Source: JBAPRR01 sp049281195
GTDB lineage: Bacteria > Actinomycetota > Acidimicrobiia > Acidimicrobiales > CAVXTF01
Assembly (NCBI GenBank): GCA_049281195.1
Contig: JBAPRR010000394.1
Location: 1-8,237 of the forward strand
Direction of reading: 5' to 3'
Length of the DNA stretch: 8,237 nt
The translations under genes were made by a program, and so were the position numbers. The notes under the pieces are model-generated. The model was not told the DNA's origin and did no database searches. It was given only the letters and a program-made list of their open reading frames with translations. Positions 6,002 to 8,237 of the stretch are shown here, piece after piece; within the stretch, counting starts at the first letter, position 1; each line of letters starts with the position of its first letter.

Positions 6002-6029
6002 GGGTTTCAAGGATCGGGTTTCAAGGATC
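6002..6029 (+). repeat. Perfect tandem repeat, two 14-bp units, in the amidohydrolase leader
   Basis: GGGTTTCAAGGATC occurs at 6002-6015 and again at 6016-6029 with no mismatch, followed by GGG, which begins a third copy. Each unit holds an AAGGA that resembles a Shine-Dalgarno, but the site actually placed for translation is GGGAGGG at 6030-6036, 7 nt before the ATG at 6044. The repeat lies just downstream of the predicted transcription start. Confidence 0.85.
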
Positions 6030-6043
6030 GGGAGGGTCGCTGG

Positions 6044-6919
6044 ATGGGAGTGCCGAAGGACGTCGGGATCGTGGACACCATGCTCGGCTTCCCACACCCG
6101 AACATGAAGGACGTCTACCGGTTCATCACCAGGCAGACCAAGGACACCCAGTCCAAGGAGGAGTTCGACTTCCCCGTGGAGTACATGTTCAAGGACGTCC
6201 CCGAGAAGAAGCTCACGCAGACCGAAGATCCGATCGGACTGACGCTCGGCGAGATGGACCACTGGGGCATCGACAAGGCACTGATCGGCATCGACGACCC
6301 TGAAGGCGTGGGGGTCAAAGCTCTGAGGCTTCACCCGGACCGGTTCATCCCCTCTTCGAATCTCGACCCGAACGACGGGATGGAAGGCATCCGCCGACTC
6401 GTCAAGCAGTACGAGACCTACGGCACAAGAGCTGTGGGCATGTTCCCCGCGGGCACGTACCCGCAGGTTCCCATCAACGACAAAAAGATGTATCCGATCT
6501 ATTCGAAGTGCGTAGAGCTGGCCATCCCCGTCTTCTGCTGTGCCGGCATCCCCGGACCGCGGCTGAAGGCCGCGTGCCAGCACGTGGAGCTAATCGACGA
6601 GGTGATGTTCGACTTTCCCGATCTCGTCTTCGTCACGCGTCACGGATGCGAGCCGTGGACCGAGCTGGCGGTCAAGCTGATGCTCAAGTGGCCGGGACTC
6701 CACTATTCGACCAGCGCGTTCGCCCCCAAGTACTACCCGAAGGCGATCATCGACTACGCGAACACGCGGGGCGCCGACAAGATCATCTACGCCGGGTACT
6801 TCCCCATGGGATTGTCCCTGGAGCGGATCATGACCGAGATGCAAAACGTTGGACTGAAAGACGAGGTATGGCCCAAGTTCCTCCGCACGAACGCGCTGCG
6901 CGTGCTCGGCCTGGATTGA
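6044..6919 (+). CDS. Amidohydrolase-2 family protein with degenerate metal site
   Basis: This 291-residue protein starts at ATG 6044, set by GGGAGGG 7 nt upstream, and belongs to the amidohydrolase-2 (ACMSD-like TIM-barrel) group. Supporting features are the N-terminal strand VGIVDTMLGFP (about 7-17), MDHWGIDKALIG (71-82), LHPDRFIPSSNLDP (96-109), the FPDLVFVTRHGCEPW block (191-205), and GADKIIYAGYFPMG (243-256) with a C-terminal NALRVLGLD helix. The usual metal ligands are mostly absent: the first strand has D11-T-M where the family has a D/H-x-H pair, the strand-5 histidine is replaced by C165-C166, and the final Asp of a GSDYP-type motif is replaced in YAGYFP. H200 remains. It could be a metal-free hydrolase, a decarboxylase or lyase, or a pseudoenzyme partner of the next gene. 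The following gene starts 31 bp downstream with the same family fold, so they form an operon under the TetR-linked promoter. The substrate is unknown. Confidence 0.85.
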   Translation: MGVPKDVGIVDTMLGFPHPNMKDVYRFITRQTKDTQSKEEFDFPVEYMFKDVPEKKLTQTEDPIGLTLGEMDHWGIDKALIGIDDPEGVGVKALRLHPDRFIPSSNLDPNDGMEGIRRLVKQYETYGTRAVGMFPAGTYPQVPINDKKMYPIYSKCVELAIPVFCCAGIPGPRLKAACQHVELIDEVMFDFPDLVFVTRHGCEPWTELAVKLMLKWPGLHYSTSAFAPKYYPKAIIDYANTRGADKIIYAGYFPMGLSLERIMTEMQNVGLKDEVWPKFLRTNALRVLGLD

Positions 6920-6950
6920 CGCGGGTCCCACAGACAACCGGAAGGCCGAC

Positions 6951-8174
6951 ATGACAACCACCATCGAACGCCCCGACAACGCAACGGCCCCCGCGGTCGA
7001 CTACCCCACATTCGACGCGGACAACCACTACTACGAGGCAACCGACGCGTATACCCGCCATAGCGACCCGAAGATGGCCAAGCGCGCCATGCAGTGGGCG
7101 GAGATCGACGGCCGCAAGCGGCTCCTGGTCGGCGGGAAGGTGAACAGGTTCATCCCGAACCCGCTGTTCGATCCGGTGGCCAAGCCGGGCAGCCTGGACG
7201 AGTACTTCCGCGGGCGCAACCCCGGTTCCAAAGACATGCGCGCCCTGTTCGGCGATCTCGAACCGATCCGCCCCGAGTACCGCGACCGCGATGCGCGCCT
7301 GAAGGTGATGGACGCGCAGGGTATCGCCGGATGCTTTCTGTTCCCCACTCTCGGAGTGGGCATGGAAGAGTCGCTCGCCGATGATCCCGAGGCTCTGGTC
7401 TGTGCGTTCGAAGCGTTCAATCGGTGGCTCGAAGACGACTGGGGATACGCGTACCAGGAGCGGATCTTCGCGGCACCGATGATCACGTTGGTCGATGTGC
7501 AAGCCGCGGTGTCCGAGCTCGAGCGGGTGCTCGGACATGACGCCAGGGTCATCTGCATCAAAGGGGGACCGGCGCATTCGAACGGCGGCCTGGTATCGCC
7601 CGCCGACACACGTTTCGACCGCTTCTGGGGCCTGGTCAACGAATCCGGCGTGACGGTGGGGATCCACTCCGGAGATGCGGGCTACGGCAAATACGTGAAC
7701 GACTGGGAGCCCACGGGCGCCTTCGAGGCGTTCCGGCACTCCCCACTGCGCTCATTGATCATGATGGACCGGGCGCCTTTCGAGACCATGGCCGCGCTTG
7801 TCTGCCAGGGCCTGTTCGACAGGTTCCCGAAGATCCGGGTGGCAACTATCGAGTCGGGCGCCGACTGGGTGCCGATCCTTCTGAAGAAGCTGGAGAAGGT
7901 CCACGGGCAGACGCCGACCGGCTTCGCGTCCGATCCGGTGGAGGCCTTCAGGTCGCACGTGTGGGTGGCGCCCTTCTACGAAGACGACATGGCCAAGCTG
8001 AAGCAGGTGATGGACGTAGATCACCTGCTTTTCGGATCTGATTGGCCGCACGCGGAGGGACTGGCCGAGCCGAGGGAGTTCGCCCGCGACCTGCGCCGTT
8101 TCGACTACACAGAGGACGAGATCCACACGGTGATGGCGGAGAACGGTTGGGTTCTCACCAAGCGCAACGCTTGA
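6951..8174 (+). CDS. Amidohydrolase-2 family metal-dependent hydrolase
   Basis: This 407-residue protein has its ATG at 6951, preceded by GGAAGG (6940-6945) at 5 nt. It is a full-length amidohydrolase-2 TIM barrel. The first strand carries FDADNHYYE (21-29), with D24 and H26 in place of the family's H-x-H pair. GIHSGDAGYG (237-246) supplies H239 at the strand-5 position. ATIESGADWV has E301 where many relatives have the catalytic histidine. LLFGSDWPHAEG supplies D364, the conserved last-strand Asp, followed by a PHAEG motif. This ligand set can bind one metal, so activity is plausible. Relatives of this subgroup are common in mycobacteria and other actinobacteria that degrade lipids and aromatics, and they often occur in pairs beside TetR regulators. 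Possible reactions are decarboxylation or hydrolysis of a ring or lactone; none can be chosen from sequence. It is the second gene of the TetR-linked pair, and the partner has lost most ligands. Confidence 0.9.
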   Translation: MTTTIERPDNATAPAVDYPTFDADNHYYEATDAYTRHSDPKMAKRAMQWAEIDGRKRLLVGGKVNRFIPNPLFDPVAKPGSLDEYFRGRNPGSKDMRALFGDLEPIRPEYRDRDARLKVMDAQGIAGCFLFPTLGVGMEESLADDPEALVCAFEAFNRWLEDDWGYAYQERIFAAPMITLVDVQAAVSELERVLGHDARVICIKGGPAHSNGGLVSPADTRFDRFWGLVNESGVTVGIHSGDAGYGKYVNDWEPTGAFEAFRHSPLRSLIMMDRAPFETMAALVCQGLFDRFPKIRVATIESGADWVPILLKKLEKVHGQTPTGFASDPVEAFRSHVWVAPFYEDDMAKLKQVMDVDHLLFGSDWPHAEGLAEPREFARDLRRFDYTEDEIHTVMAENGWVLTKRNA

Positions 8175-8237
8175 AATCGTCTCACGACGTTCTTGCACGG
8201 ATCCTTTGCTGAATAGCTTTCACTCTCGATTCGAATT

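Noticed and set aside
6828..7739. 303-codon minus-strand open frame opposite the second amidohydrolase
   Set aside because: It is antisense to a strongly supported gene, with His/Arg/Val-rich shadow composition and no domain.
8177..8187. Small hairpin (TCGT/ACGA) after the second amidohydrolase as a terminator
   Set aside because: A four-base stem without a T tract is expected by chance. The remaining 63 bp to the window end hold only a short ATTCGAAT palindrome and nothing assignable.

Overview
The window is high-GC, densely coded bacterial DNA with GTG as well as ATG starts, genes that abut or nearly abut, and no RNA genes, insertion sequences or CRISPR. The gene families suggest an actinobacterium: a DinB/maleylpyruvate-isomerase-type protein of the mycothiol-linked superfamily, a KstR-like TetR regulator, an Erm-like methyltransferase with an actinobacterial N-terminus, and a pair of amidohydrolase-2 proteins of a kind common in mycobacteria and related soil groups. 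An acidimicrobial or mycobacterial relative is plausible, but the sequence alone does not settle the taxon.

Layout, left to right. (1) 1-570, plus strand: the C-terminal part of a DMT/EamA membrane transporter, cut by the window edge. Its hydrophilic tail overlaps the next gene tail to tail. (2) 523-3881, minus strand, transcribed right to left: an Erm/KsgA-type rRNA adenine dimethyltransferase (GTG start), then serine hydroxymethyltransferase glyA only 20 bp downstream, then a membrane-anchored GH43-like glycosidase 51 bp further on. (3) 3882-3967: a short divergent promoter region. (4) 3968-5321, plus strand: a DinB-fold protein and a membrane-anchored exported protein of unknown function, 4 bp apart and probably translationally coupled. 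(5) 5346-5942, minus strand: a TetR-family regulator, convergent with the preceding pair. (6) 5943-6043: a regulatory region with a 29-bp inverted repeat placed inside a good -35/-10 promoter, followed by a perfect 14-bp tandem repeat in the leader. (7) 6044-8174, plus strand: two adjacent amidohydrolase-2 family genes, then 63 bp with no assignable feature.

Most of this is recognisable. The parts worth a second look are: the TetR-controlled amidohydrolase pair, in which the first protein has lost nearly all metal ligands while the second keeps a plausible set; the Erm-like protein, which carries SIPY where the family has N-(I/L)-P-Y and lacks most of the C-terminal lobe; and an approximately 40-residue insertion in the SHMT. 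No element looks like a wholly new defence or mobile system. Functional links between the neighbouring genes are inference.
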